Shown here piece after piece: positions 34,312-43,224 of a stretch of DNA of 64,000 nucleotides. The number at the start of each line of letters is the position of its first letter. Position 1 is the stretch's first letter. Below the pieces are notes generated by a model that was given only the letters and a program-made list of their open reading frames with translations, made no database searches and had not been told where the DNA came from. The translations under genes and the position numbers were made by a program. Source of the DNA: Roseofilum reptotaenium CS-1145 (GTDB lineage Bacteria > Cyanobacteriota > Cyanobacteriia > Cyanobacteriales > Desertifilaceae); contig NZ_JAQMUE010000072.1 in assembly GCF_028330985.1 (NCBI RefSeq), forward strand, positions 1 to 64,000. Direction: 5' to 3'.

Positions 34312-35622
34312 ATGAACGGCAATATTCGTGTGGGCAGTCTTTTTGGTATTCCCTTTTATCTTCATCTGTCCTGGTTTCTGCTTGTCGGTTTAGTGACATT
34401 CAGCTATGGGATTATAGGATTAGGCGTTGTTCTGTTGGTCTTTTCTTCGGTTGTAGCCCACGAACTCGGTCATGGTCTAGTTGCGATTCGTCAGAGGATT
34501 GGGATTAAATCGATTACGTTGTTCCTGTTTGGGGGACTAGCACGTTTAGAGAAAGAACCGCAAACCCCTAGTGCAGCTTTCTGGGTGGCGATCGCCGGCC
34601 CTGGGATCAATTTAATCCTCTTTGGTCTGTTTATGGTCATAGGACGGTTTACTTTCATAACTATGACTCCTCCCCTGAGTATTCGTTTAGCCTCGATTTG
34701 TGGCTTTCTAGCGTACATTAACCTGATTTTAGGCCTGGTTAACCTGATTCCTGGCTTACCCCTGGATGGGGGCCATATTCTCAAAGCTCTGGTGTGGAAA
34801 ATTACCGGTAAACCGAAGCAGGGTCTGATGTTTGCCAGTCGTATGGGACAAATCATGGGTTGCTTGGGTGTGGCGATCTGTATACTCTCCTGGTTTAATA
34901 TTCCAGTAGTTCTCTTTGGGATTCGCATTTCTGGTGGTATTTGGACGTTCATCATCAGTTGGTTTATGGTGCAAAATGCGGGTGCTGTTCAGAAATTAGT
35001 GGATATTCAGACGAAAATATACTCTCAGTATCATGAATTTGTACGGGTTGATGCTCAAGATTTTTCCCATCTCGATTTGAAGTTTTACCAGCAGGCACAA
35101 AGGCAATTAGAACGCTTAGGTTTTGAGAAACTGGCAGATATTGAAGATGTGACGATCTCTGGAGTCAACCGCAGCCAACCGCGTTTTTTCTTTCGGCTAA
35201 TGCTCAGTCGCGATCGCCGCACTGTAGCTTGGATTCACACCAGTCCTTTATCCAAATTGGTTAAGGGATTTCAGGCGATCGGTTTAGCTCCCCAAGGCGG
35301 TAAAATGGTAAGTCTAGATTCTGAATTTGAAGGAGGAACGTTTCTCCTCACTCTTAATACTCAAGGTTTCTCTAACTTACCATTTCCTACTCCTAATATT
35401 GAGGATCGGCAATTTCCTACAGATACATCTATTTCTGAATTGGTCAGACAACACCGCATTCGCGTCAGAGATCTCAATCCTCATACTCCCGCACTGATTG
35501 TACGCAACTTTGACCAGGCGATCGCCCTCGAACATCGCTTAGAAACCCTCATGAATCAGCACAAACAAGCTCAAGGGTACGTCACTCGCAACACCATTGA
35601 ACGTAACGCCCAATCCTCCTAA
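34312..35622 (+). CDS. site-2 protease-like (M50) membrane peptidase, copy 2, novel C-terminal domain
   Basis: The peptidase half matches copy 1 (VAHELGHGLVAI, GLPLDGGHILKAL, the more usual DGGH). In place of CBS domains it carries a ~200-residue soluble domain (from ~SQYHEFVRVDAQDFSHLDLK to VTRNTIERNA). Its start, LDLKFYQQAQRQLERLGFEK, looks helical, and the middle holds a SRDRRTVAW strand. I do not recognise this domain. ATG 34312 is set by comparison with copy 3. It lies in tandem between copies 1 and 3. Confidence 0.85.
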   Translation: MNGNIRVGSLFGIPFYLHLSWFLLVGLVTFSYGIIGLGVVLLVFSSVVAHELGHGLVAIRQRIGIKSITLFLFGGLARLEKEPQTPSAAFWVAIAGPGINLILFGLFMVIGRFTFITMTPPLSIRLASICGFLAYINLILGLVNLIPGLPLDGGHILKALVWKITGKPKQGLMFASRMGQIMGCLGVAICILSWFNIPVVLFGIRISGGIWTFIISWFMVQNAGAVQKLVDIQTKIYSQYHEFVRVDAQDFSHLDLKFYQQAQRQLERLGFEKLADIEDVTISGVNRSQPRFFFRLMLSRDRRTVAWIHTSPLSKLVKGFQAIGLAPQGGKMVSLDSEFEGGTFLLTLNTQGFSNLPFPTPNIEDRQFPTDTSISELVRQHRIRVRDLNPHTPALIVRNFDQAIALEHRLETLMNQHKQAQGYVTRNTIERNAQSS

Positions 35623-35656
35623 AATAACCTTAATCCTGAATCAGGCGATCTCTACA

Positions 35657-35662
35657 TACAAT
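35657..35662 (+). promoter_or_regulatory. -10 box (TACAAT) of the third site-2 protease gene
   Basis: TACAAT lies exactly 66 nt before ATG 35723. The leader keeps CGCACCGCTCCCCC and the AGAGGTGTCTT ribosome site. Here the sequence before the ATG contains a TAA in the extended frame, which proves the upstream ATGs in copies 1 and 2 are not needed. Confidence 0.65.
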
Positions 35663-35722
35663 GAAGAGAATGAGACGCACCGCTCCCCCAATGCGATGCA
35701 ATCTTAAAATCAGAGGTGTCTT

Positions 35723-37123
35723 ATGAACGGCAATCTTCGTGTGGGCAGTCTTTTTGGTATTCCCTTCTATATCCATTTATCTTGGTTTCTGGTTGTCGGA
35801 TTCGCGATGTTCAGTGGTGGGATTATAGGATTAGGTTTTGCTCTGCTAGTCTTTTCTTCGGTTGTAGCCCACGAACTCGGTCATAGTCTGGTTGCCATTC
35901 GCCAGGGGATTGGGGTTAAATCCATTACCTTATTTCTCTTTGGAGGACTGGCAAGTTTCGAGAAAGAACCAAAAACCGCTAGTGCAGCCTTTTGGGTGGC
36001 GATCGCCGGCCCTGCGGTCAATTTAATCCTCTTTGGTCTGTTTACTGTCATTGTACTGTTAACTGCCCTAGCCAGTATCGCTGTTCCCCTAAGTGCCCCC
36101 TTAGCCCTCATTTTTGGCTTTCTAGCATACATTAACCTGATTTTAGGCCTTTTTAACCTGATTCCCGGTTTACCCCTAGATGGGGGCCATATCCTCAAGG
36201 CTCTGGTGTGGAAAATTACCGGTAAACCGAAGCAGGGTCTGGTGTTTGCCAGTCGTATGGGACAGATCATTGGTTGTTTCGGTGTGGCGATCTCCATACT
36301 CTCCCTGTTTAATATGCCACTGGTTCTGTTTGGTATCCCCATTTCCGGTGGTATTTGGACGTTCATCATCAGTTTGTTTATGTTGCAAAATGCGAGTCAC
36401 TCGACTGACGTGAATCAAGCGGCTGAAGAATTACTGGATTATCATAAGAAAATCTACTCTCAGCAGCATGAATTTGTGCAGGTTGATGCTCAAGATTTTT
36501 CCCATCTCGATTTGAAGTTTTACCAGCAGACACAAAGACAATTAGAACGCTTAGGTTTTGAGAAACTGGCAGATATGGAAGATGTGACGATCTCTAAAGC
36601 CAACCGAAGCCAACCGCGTATTTTGATTCGGGTGATGCTCAGTCGCGATCGCCGTACTGTAGCTGGAATTTTTCACTTTCCTTTACCCCTATTAGTCAAA
36701 GCGCTTCAGGCGATCGGTTTAGCTCCTAAAGGCGGTAAAACGATAGATTTAGAATCTGAATTTGAAGACGGAACATTTCTGACTACGTCTAATACTCAAG
36801 GTTTTGACAATAGCTCGCCCTTTCCCAAAATCGAGCGCCAGCAACTGCCGGGAACAGCGTCGATTTCTGAATTGGTTAGAGCACACCGCATTCGCGTCAG
36901 AGATCTCAATCCTCACACTCCTGCATTAATCATACGCAACTTTGACCAGGCGATCGCCATGCAACATCGCTTAGAATCCCTTAAAAATAGTCACAAAGAA
37001 GCTCAAGGCTACCTCACTCGCGAAGACATTCAACGCCAAGCTAAAAAAGGTCAAGAAGCAGCCGCAGAAGTCCTCGGTGATGCTTTGGACGACCTTAAAG
37101 CTAGAAAATCACAAGAAGAGTAA
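35723..37123 (+). CDS. site-2 protease-like (M50) membrane peptidase, copy 3, novel C-terminal domain
   Basis: Close paralogue of copy 2: VAHELGHSLVAI, GLPLDGGHILKAL and the same soluble C-terminal domain (DFSHLDLKFYQQTQRQLERL). A longer charged tail (AKKGQEAAAEVLGDALDDLK) ends it. At 466 aa it is the longest of the three. The near-identity of stretches to copy 2 suggests recent duplication or gene conversion. It is followed, 3 bp after the stop, by a convergent HAD-like gene. Confidence 0.87.
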   Translation: MNGNLRVGSLFGIPFYIHLSWFLVVGFAMFSGGIIGLGFALLVFSSVVAHELGHSLVAIRQGIGVKSITLFLFGGLASFEKEPKTASAAFWVAIAGPAVNLILFGLFTVIVLLTALASIAVPLSAPLALIFGFLAYINLILGLFNLIPGLPLDGGHILKALVWKITGKPKQGLVFASRMGQIIGCFGVAISILSLFNMPLVLFGIPISGGIWTFIISLFMLQNASHSTDVNQAAEELLDYHKKIYSQQHEFVQVDAQDFSHLDLKFYQQTQRQLERLGFEKLADMEDVTISKANRSQPRILIRVMLSRDRRTVAGIFHFPLPLLVKALQAIGLAPKGGKTIDLESEFEDGTFLTTSNTQGFDNSSPFPKIERQQLPGTASISELVRAHRIRVRDLNPHTPALIIRNFDQAIAMQHRLESLKNSHKEAQGYLTREDIQRQAKKGQEAAAEVLGDALDDLKARKSQEE

Positions 37124-37126
37124 TGC

Positions 37127-37603
37127 CTAGGAAGTTTCGCTCTCTTTGAAGTTTCTCACAGCATTCAGAACTTTTTGTACCCAGTGATTATCTAGGGGAG
37201 ATGTGATCACCACATTAAAATCATACTGTGCCGCTTCTAATTGAACTCCTTCAGCATCATCTATATGAAGATCTATGCCAAATGCTTTGGGGTGTTTGCT
37301 GGGATAAGGATAGGCTTTGTATTTCTGGAAGTACCGATCGTGAACTTTTTGATTAATCACTTCTTTTATCTGAATACCATAAAAACAGAAGAATAAACGT
37401 ATATAAATAAGAGGACGATATGAAGTGGTATAAATACATATTTCATGTCTCTCTTTTTTGAGTTGTCTGATGAGATTTCCAGTCCCGAATCGTAAAGGTT
37501 CATTAAACCATAATCTCAATAAGCGTGGAACTGCGTTAGGCTCATATCTTGAATGTGATTGCCAACAAATGAGCGTGTCATCTAAATCAAATGATATTTT
37601 CAC
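37127..37603 (-). CDS. HAD-superfamily-like protein
   Basis: A 158-aa protein opening with KISFDLDDTLICWQSH, the DxDxT motif I of HAD phosphatases. ICIYTTSYRPL matches motif II (Thr/Ser) and LHIDDAEGVQLEA the DD of motif IV. The cap region is small (NAVPRLLRLWF to ESETS). Substrate unknown. It converges on copy 3 of the protease genes. Base composition is lower in GC than its neighbours, which may indicate transfer. Confidence 0.72.
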   Translation of the reverse strand: MKISFDLDDTLICWQSHSRYEPNAVPRLLRLWFNEPLRFGTGNLIRQLKKERHEICIYTTSYRPLIYIRLFFCFYGIQIKEVINQKVHDRYFQKYKAYPYPSKHPKAFGIDLHIDDAEGVQLEAAQYDFNVVITSPLDNHWVQKVLNAVRNFKESETS

Positions 37604-37668
37604 TGAATAGAAATCTATTTTCAGATGTTAGGAATTATGAAGCATTCAAAGAACTTCATGTAGGTATA

Positions 37669-37705
37669 TAGCGCTTCGCGCTAGGGAATAGGGAATAGGC
37701 AATAG
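37669..37705 (+). repeat. dispersed TAGCGC-TTC-GCGCTA palindrome plus heptamers
   Basis: The clearest copy: perfect arms TAGCGC and GCGCTA with a TTC loop at 37669-37683, then GGGAATA GGGAATA GGCAATA. Related copies are at 19531, 47787 and, reversed, near 24846. Confidence 0.65.
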
Positions 37706-37739
37706 CTTGTATGGCTTAGGTTCTAAGGCTTCAAGCTGT

Positions 37740-38100
37740 ACCTCATAGAAGAGAGAAACGCTATAGTATCGGGAATAAAACGAAAAACATTACCAGCTAT
37801 TGCCCAAATCAATGGATTAGACAATGGGATTAAAGGAGTCCTATCAGATAGCTTGTCTGGAGAAAGTGAAGAAAAGTTGATCAGGAAATTAGAAAAATGA
37901 GGACTTGAGTATATGGTAGCCATACGAAGCAACCATGGGGTCTAGCTTCCGCCTGGAGCAAGGTTAAGAGCGAATCGATAGAGAAAATTTGAGTGCATGA
38001 TGAGCGATGAAAAAAAGAAATTCGTTACGTCCGAGAAATTATTTTTGGCAAACGAGGTAAGCGTACTTATTGGAAAATTACAACAGATCCAGAAACCTTT
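37740..38100 (+). other. remnant-rich stretch with coding fragments
   Basis: Between 37604 and 38066 no intact gene is seen. In the plus strand near 37760-37900 an open frame reads AIAQINGLDNGIKGVLSDSL then GESEEKLIRKLEK and a stop. Further on, 38017-38100 reads VREIIFGKRGKRTYWKITTD, which resembles the C-terminus of a ParE/RelE-type toxin. Both lack starts and are probably gene remnants. Confidence 0.2.
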
Positions 38101-38462
38101 TTCAACACCTCCCGCAAGGCAAAAGCAAACTTCTCATGCAAGTTCCGCGCCAACTCCTCTAACACATTCAACGATAATTCCAGCCTGGCTTTCCCCCGCA
38201 CTTCCTGCAACAGCACCAACCAATCCGCCGCCGTCAACACCTGCACTGGCTCATTGCCCAGAGCCTGGCTAAACAAGCCGGTAACCTGCCCATCCTGGAT
38301 CGGGTCAAATTTATCAGAATCAACCGCTTTCAGCTCTTCAGCGATATTTTTCCAGTGTCTGACGGTATATTCAGCCAGGGATACCATCCTTTTCTTCGAT
38401 GCCCGATAAGTCCCCGCCTCAGCCCTCGCCTTAATCAGCCATGCGATCGCCAACAATACCAT
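38067..38462 (-). CDS. hypothetical helical protein (131 aa), possibly truncated
   Basis: ATG 38460-38462 follows AAAGAG. The protein starts MVLLAIAWLIKARAEAGTYR and is helical and amphipathic (VRHWKNIAEELKAVDSDKFD; LELSLNVLEELARNLHEKFA). It is GC-richer than its surroundings and lies among remnants, which may indicate transfer or a fragment of a larger protein. I do not recognise a family; coding is likely from the length and composition. Confidence 0.45.
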   Translation of the reverse strand: MVLLAIAWLIKARAEAGTYRASKKRMVSLAEYTVRHWKNIAEELKAVDSDKFDPIQDGQVTGLFSQALGNEPVQVLTAADWLVLLQEVRGKARLELSLNVLEELARNLHEKFAFALREVLKKVSGSVVIFQ

Positions 38463-38503
38463 CGTTGCTCTTTATTCTATTGCCTATTCCTGATTCTACA
38501 TCT

Positions 38504-38533
38504 CGTAGGGACGAAACATTTTTCGCCCCCACG
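38504..38533. repeat. CGTAGGG ... CCCCACG hairpin repeat
   Basis: CGTAGGGACGAA and TTCGCCCCCACG form imperfect arms around an AACATT-like loop. It is a short relative of the hairpin at 33888-33934, placed just after the murI stop. Confidence 0.45.
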
Positions 38534-38541
38534 ATTAGCGG

Positions 38542-39393
38542 TTATGGGTTCATAGTCGCATTTTCTTTATTGCACTCTCGTGCATTAGAAACCGGAATAG
38601 GACTTAAATGTACCTGTTCAACCAGGGGGGTATATCCCAACCAACACAGAGAACCCGTTGTAAACTGTTGAGGAGAACCACTAACACCAAAGCGGGTGGG
38701 CTTAGGTGCGTAGCCATTCCGCAAACCCAGCAACTCCAGCTCTTGACCTGTTGCTTTAACAACATGAACGGCTGGATTAATCACTTGTACCGATTTTGGC
38801 AACAGTTGACGAATCACCGAATCTAAAAGAGGGTAGTGGGTACAGCCATAAACCAGAGTATCAATATTTTGTTGTAGCAGAGGTTGCAAATAGGAACGAG
38901 CAACCTCATAAGTATAGGGGTCATTGATGCGATTTTGTTCAATGAGGGGTACAAACTCTGGGCATCCCACTTGCCATACCTGAACCGTTGGATCAACTTC
39001 AATCATGGCTTGACGATAGGCTTGACTGGCAGCAGTTGCAGGAGTGGCAATCACTCCGACCCGTTTACCGACAGCAACAGCCGCTCTAGCGGCTGGTAAA
39101 ATTAATCCGAGGATGGGAGTTGAGAACTCATCGCTAATGGCTTCTAGTGCTAAAGCATTACTGGTATTGCAAGCCATGACTACCATTTTCACCTGTTGCT
39201 GTTCCATCCAGGTGATAATTTCTCGTACAAATTGAATAATCTCTTCCGACGATCGCGTACCATAGGGCAAGCGTGCGGTATCGCCAAAATAAATAATCGA
39301 TTCCTGGGGAAGCTGACGATACAGTTCGCTCAGAACCGTTAGTCCGCCTACACCGCTATCAAAAACCCCAATTGGTCGATGATTGATGGTCAT
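38542..39393 (-). CDS. murI: glutamate racemase
   Basis: Supplies D-glutamate for peptidoglycan. GVFDSGVGGLTVLSEL opens the enzyme; the two catalytic cysteines lie in VVMACNTSNALA and VYGCTHYPLLD. The 283-aa length is normal. It precedes, on the same strand, two AMIN-domain amidases, so three wall genes sit together; the same grouping of amidase and racemase genes is known in other cyanobacteria. ATG 39393 is the only sensible start. Confidence 0.97.
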   Translation of the reverse strand: MTINHRPIGVFDSGVGGLTVLSELYRQLPQESIIYFGDTARLPYGTRSSEEIIQFVREIITWMEQQQVKMVVMACNTSNALALEAISDEFSTPILGLILPAARAAVAVGKRVGVIATPATAASQAYRQAMIEVDPTVQVWQVGCPEFVPLIEQNRINDPYTYEVARSYLQPLLQQNIDTLVYGCTHYPLLDSVIRQLLPKSVQVINPAVHVVKATGQELELLGLRNGYAPKPTRFGVSGSPQQFTTGSLCWLGYTPLVEQVHLSPIPVSNARECNKENATMNP

Positions 39394-39453
39394 GATTTCT
39401 CTTTACTCCAAATCACTCACTCACACCATGGGGTTTAGCTGCGCCTCCCCCCA

Positions 39454-40998
39454 CTAATAATTTTGCTGAATATGGCGCAAAATGCCATTCGCGATGCCTT
39501 GAGCCATCTGGCGACGGAAAACTGGGTTAGCTAACTTCACCGAATCTTCCCGACCGGTGATAAATCCAGTTTCCACCAAGACCGAAGGCATCGATGTTTT
39601 CCTCAGCACATAAAATCTAGCACGACGAACTCCGCGATCGCGAATATTTAAAGTTTGCAGGATCGTATTATGGATATCACGAGCTAAACGCTGACCGGTT
39701 TGATAGTAAAATGTTTCTAACCCATTCACTTCTGGACGGCTCAGACTAATCGCATTTGCATGAATGCTCACAAATAATGTCGCATTTGCCCTCTCAGCCG
39801 TCGCAACCCTTGGTGCTAAATCAATTTCCCGGTCATCGCGACGGGTCATCACGATTTGTACGCCATTTTGCTCCAAGATAGCAGCCACTTGATTGGAGAT
39901 ATCCATCACAATCTCTTTTTCCAGGAGTCCATTTCCCACCGCTCCGGGATCGCGGCCACCATGACCGGGGTCAATGGCTACCCGAATGCGAGAATTCCGA
40001 GGAGGTCTGGGGTTGGAAGGACGAGGATTAGTCGTTGGAGGAGGTAAGGGTTGGGGACGAGGAACTGGTGGAGGTAAGGGTTTGGCTGGTGGCGGTACAT
40101 TAATCGCAATGCCATCTTGAGGCGGTGAAGGTGATGGAGGTTGTGTAGGAGAAGGGCCAACAGAAGAATTCGCTGATACGAGTTCCAGATTCGTGGGCCA
40201 AGATTGTTGGGCATCTTGGGTAGATAAAGTACCAGTACCCGGAACTGGCATAAGAATCACCGCATAAGATGCTCTTACTGCTTTCCAATCGGGACTTGCA
40301 GGAGTCACATCTAGAGTTACTCGCACAATCGAATCCCTATGTTGGCTCATCTGGATTTGCCTTACCCCTCGACTATTAATTACCAAGGGTCTTTGATGTA
40401 AATCTTGGGCTAAGGTCACCCCCTCAAAATCGAGGGTAATTTGCCGTTGATTGGAGGTGCGTCTAACAGACTTAATTTTGGGATGATCTCCATTCACCCG
40501 TAACAAAAAGCTATCACGGGTCACCCGAATCGCTTCCACCACCGATGTGGCGCTACTTGGGGGAGCGGGTTGAGGCGCTGAAACAGGAGGGGGCGTAGGT
40601 CGTCTATCCCGTTGAGGATTAGGAATTTGCACCACCCATCGACGAGGAGAAATGCCTTGGAATTTCACTTGATTGGGGTCAATGGTATAACCAGGGGCAA
40701 GTTCCACCACTAAGCGAGTCGTATTAGAATTAAATTGACCCGTACGGACTTTGGCAATCCCAGGAGTATTGACCAACTGCTGGCGTAGGGCACTCCCTAA
40801 CTGAATTCCGGGCAAGTCAATCACCAGGCGAGTCGGCCCCTCAATGAGTTGCGCTCTGGGTTGGACATTGGTATCGGTAGTAAATTCTAAACGATTGCTT
40901 CTGGCATCAAAGCGCCAATTTTGCAAACTGGCTGCATAGACAGGAGATGAAAGCAGCCATAATCCTAAAACACCGGGTAAGAGCCAATGAAGTTTCAC
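39454..40998 (-). CDS. amiC: AMIN-domain N-acetylmuramoyl-L-alanine amidase
   Basis: Exported zinc amidase (Amidase_3) cutting between MurNAc and L-Ala, needed for septum splitting or nanopores. A signal peptide (WLLPGVLGLWLLSSPVYA) precedes two AMIN-type segments (residues ~25-110, ~150-240), a long Pro-rich linker, and the catalytic domain with VAIDPGHGGRDPGAVG (zinc His), FVSIHANAISL and VLVETGFITG (catalytic Glu). It is 514 aa. It follows a longer paralogue by 107 bp, in the same orientation, with murI next. Confidence 0.93.
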   Translation of the reverse strand: MKLHWLLPGVLGLWLLSSPVYAASLQNWRFDARSNRLEFTTDTNVQPRAQLIEGPTRLVIDLPGIQLGSALRQQLVNTPGIAKVRTGQFNSNTTRLVVELAPGYTIDPNQVKFQGISPRRWVVQIPNPQRDRRPTPPPVSAPQPAPPSSATSVVEAIRVTRDSFLLRVNGDHPKIKSVRRTSNQRQITLDFEGVTLAQDLHQRPLVINSRGVRQIQMSQHRDSIVRVTLDVTPASPDWKAVRASYAVILMPVPGTGTLSTQDAQQSWPTNLELVSANSSVGPSPTQPPSPSPPQDGIAINVPPPAKPLPPPVPRPQPLPPPTTNPRPSNPRPPRNSRIRVAIDPGHGGRDPGAVGNGLLEKEIVMDISNQVAAILEQNGVQIVMTRRDDREIDLAPRVATAERANATLFVSIHANAISLSRPEVNGLETFYYQTGQRLARDIHNTILQTLNIRDRGVRRARFYVLRKTSMPSVLVETGFITGREDSVKLANPVFRRQMAQGIANGILRHIQQNY

Positions 40999-41105
40999 GC
41001 CATTTCCTCGCTGATGATAGTGATACGCCCTTGCTCATCCGACAATCCCTACATCAGCCTTGGAAGTGAACCCTGATGAGGGCGTGAAACTTTCAAAGCT
41101 GTGCT

Positions 41106-43028
41106 CTAGTAGTTTTGCCGGACGTACAGCAAAATTCCATTGGCGATCGCCTGAGCCATTTGACTTCTAAAGGCCGGAGCCATTAACCGGGGAGCATCCT
41201 GTGCCCCAGTCACAAATCCAGTTTCCACTAATACGGAAGGCATCGAAGTTCTACGGAGGACGTAAAAGCGAGCGCGTTTTACTCCTCGGTCTCTCATCGG
41301 TATGCTCCGGAGGATGGAACCTTGAATTGCTTGGGCTAGGCGAAGGCCTGTGTTGTAATAGTACGTTTCCACGCCATTGACATCCGGACGGCTCAGACTA
41401 ATTGCGTTGGCATGAATACTAACAAAGAGTGTGGCGTTTACCCGTTGGGCGAGATTTACCCGAGGCGCGAGATCGATTTCCACTTCGCGATCGCGGGTTA
41501 AAATCACTTGAATCCCATTTTGTTGCAGGATAGCGGCCACTTGGCGAGAGATATCTAACACCACGTCCGTTTCTCGCAATCCCCCAATTCCAACTGCACC
41601 TGGATCGCGGCCACCGTGACCCGGATCGATCACAATTGTAATCCGAGAATTGGGAGTGCGTCTGGTCGAAGGCAGAGGCCATTGGACACCTGGCGAGGGA
41701 CGGCTAGGAGCCGGTTGTGGATTAGCCGGTCGCGGGACGGGTATGGGAACAGTAGAAGGGCGAGGATTAGGAGAAGTGGCGAGGGGAGGGAGTGTTGAAC
41801 CACTTGACCCCAAAGATAAAGCAATCACCTGAGAACCCGCTTGATTAATCTGTCCCAAGGTGAACCCAGAACGAGGAGTCATGGAAATCACCACAGTTTG
41901 CTCGTCAGCCTGTTGGACATCAAAACGAGAAAAGGGACTATTCCCTCCAACGGGAATCGATGGGACATTTTCCCCTAAGCGAGCGGGAGAGACTCTTAAG
42001 GTATAGACCGAAGGATTAGGCCATTGACCCACCGCATTGACTCTTCCGGTAGCGCGAACCACCAGTTGGGAATTACCTCCAGAAAGTTCGATCGCCTGAA
42101 TCACTGGTGGTTGAGTTGGATCAAACTGATTAGAATCTGCGGCTGAAATTTGGCGACCCGCAGGCCAAGGTCTGGAACCGGAAGTATTAGTTCCACTCCC
42201 TGCCCTGGGAATCAGAACCATACCTAAGCGATTGGGCAAAGCTTGCCAATCCGCACTTTGGGGATTGACATTGAGGGTAATGCGAGTTCCGGTATTATCT
42301 CCCTCCAAGGGGCTGAGAATCAGTTGATTCACCCCTCGACTATTAATATTTAAGCGTCTTGGGTTTAAATTATTGGGTAGTGCAACACCTTTGAGATCAA
42401 TTTCAATTTGACGCTGGTCTGAGGAGCGCTCTACCCTGGCAATGTCTGGCTGATTGGTGGTGCGAATAAAAAAACCATCTCCTGTCACTCGAACAGTTTC
42501 AATTTGATTAGTGCTGCGGTTCGGGGAGGGCTGTTGAGCAACCGGTCGAGGGTTGGGAGGCGAAGTTAAGGTTGGGGGAGGATTGGAGCGTGTTGGGGTT
42601 GTCCCCTCTCGTTGGGGTTGGGGCAGTTGTACCGTCCATTGGGAAGCAGAAGACCCCACAAATCTCACTTGACTGGGATCTAGGGTATACCCTGGAGTCA
42701 ATTCGATGACGATACGGGTGGTGTTCCGTTCAAATTGCCCGGTTCTAACTTGTTTAATCCCTGGAGTCGATACAAATTGAGAACGAATTTGATTACCTAA
42801 AGTGGTTCCCGGCAAATCAATCACTAAACGGGTGGGATTAAAAATCAGTTGAGCCGTGGGTTGAACTCGCCCATTGGTGGCAAATTCCAGACGATTGTTT
42901 CTGGCATCAAACCGCCAATATTGTAAACTGGCTGCTTGGACTGGAGCTGACCACAGCCAGAGTCCTAAAAGGCTAGGAAATAACCAACGCAGTTTCACAG
43001 ATGGGCCTTTAGAGTGACTAAATTTCAT
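41106..43028 (-). CDS. amiC: AMIN-domain N-acetylmuramoyl-L-alanine amidase, longer paralogue
   Basis: Same architecture as the 39454-40998 gene, but 640 aa: signal peptide (WLFPSLLGLWLWSAPVQA), AMIN segments at ~30-115 and ~165-260, a further beta-rich AMIN-like part (~290-400), Pro-rich linker, then Amidase_3 with IDPGHGGRDPGAVG, FVSIHANAISL and VLVETGFVTG. The extra module lengthens the peptidoglycan-binding region. Tandem unequal AMIN amidases are typical of filamentous cyanobacteria. ATG 43028 is used; the ten residues before VKLRWLF may be dispensable. Confidence 0.93.
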   Translation of the reverse strand: MKFSHSKGPSVKLRWLFPSLLGLWLWSAPVQAASLQYWRFDARNNRLEFATNGRVQPTAQLIFNPTRLVIDLPGTTLGNQIRSQFVSTPGIKQVRTGQFERNTTRIVIELTPGYTLDPSQVRFVGSSASQWTVQLPQPQREGTTPTRSNPPPTLTSPPNPRPVAQQPSPNRSTNQIETVRVTGDGFFIRTTNQPDIARVERSSDQRQIEIDLKGVALPNNLNPRRLNINSRGVNQLILSPLEGDNTGTRITLNVNPQSADWQALPNRLGMVLIPRAGSGTNTSGSRPWPAGRQISAADSNQFDPTQPPVIQAIELSGGNSQLVVRATGRVNAVGQWPNPSVYTLRVSPARLGENVPSIPVGGNSPFSRFDVQQADEQTVVISMTPRSGFTLGQINQAGSQVIALSLGSSGSTLPPLATSPNPRPSTVPIPVPRPANPQPAPSRPSPGVQWPLPSTRRTPNSRITIVIDPGHGGRDPGAVGIGGLRETDVVLDISRQVAAILQQNGIQVILTRDREVEIDLAPRVNLAQRVNATLFVSIHANAISLSRPDVNGVETYYYNTGLRLAQAIQGSILRSIPMRDRGVKRARFYVLRRTSMPSVLVETGFVTGAQDAPRLMAPAFRSQMAQAIANGILLYVRQNY

Positions 43029-43224
43029 GACGGTTGATGACGGTTGATTGGGAGGAGTGTATAAGTAACAGTCCGGTCACGAGTATATTACAAGTGCTGA
43101 CTGATTCAACAAAAGGGATGGGGGCCAATCCTGGTTAAGATCGCGATCGCGATCTGACCAGATGATTGCACCCCCATAATCTTTTATTCAATGCTGATTT
43201 TAATGCCAATCGGTGGCGATCGCT

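Noticed and set aside
34491-34955. minus-strand frame inside the second protease gene, with a look-alike at 35881-36369
   Set aside because: Its apparent conservation only reflects the duplication of the protease genes on the plus strand.
37723-37932. 69-aa minus-strand frame
   Set aside because: Composition is not protein-like and the plus strand shows a better coding remnant there.
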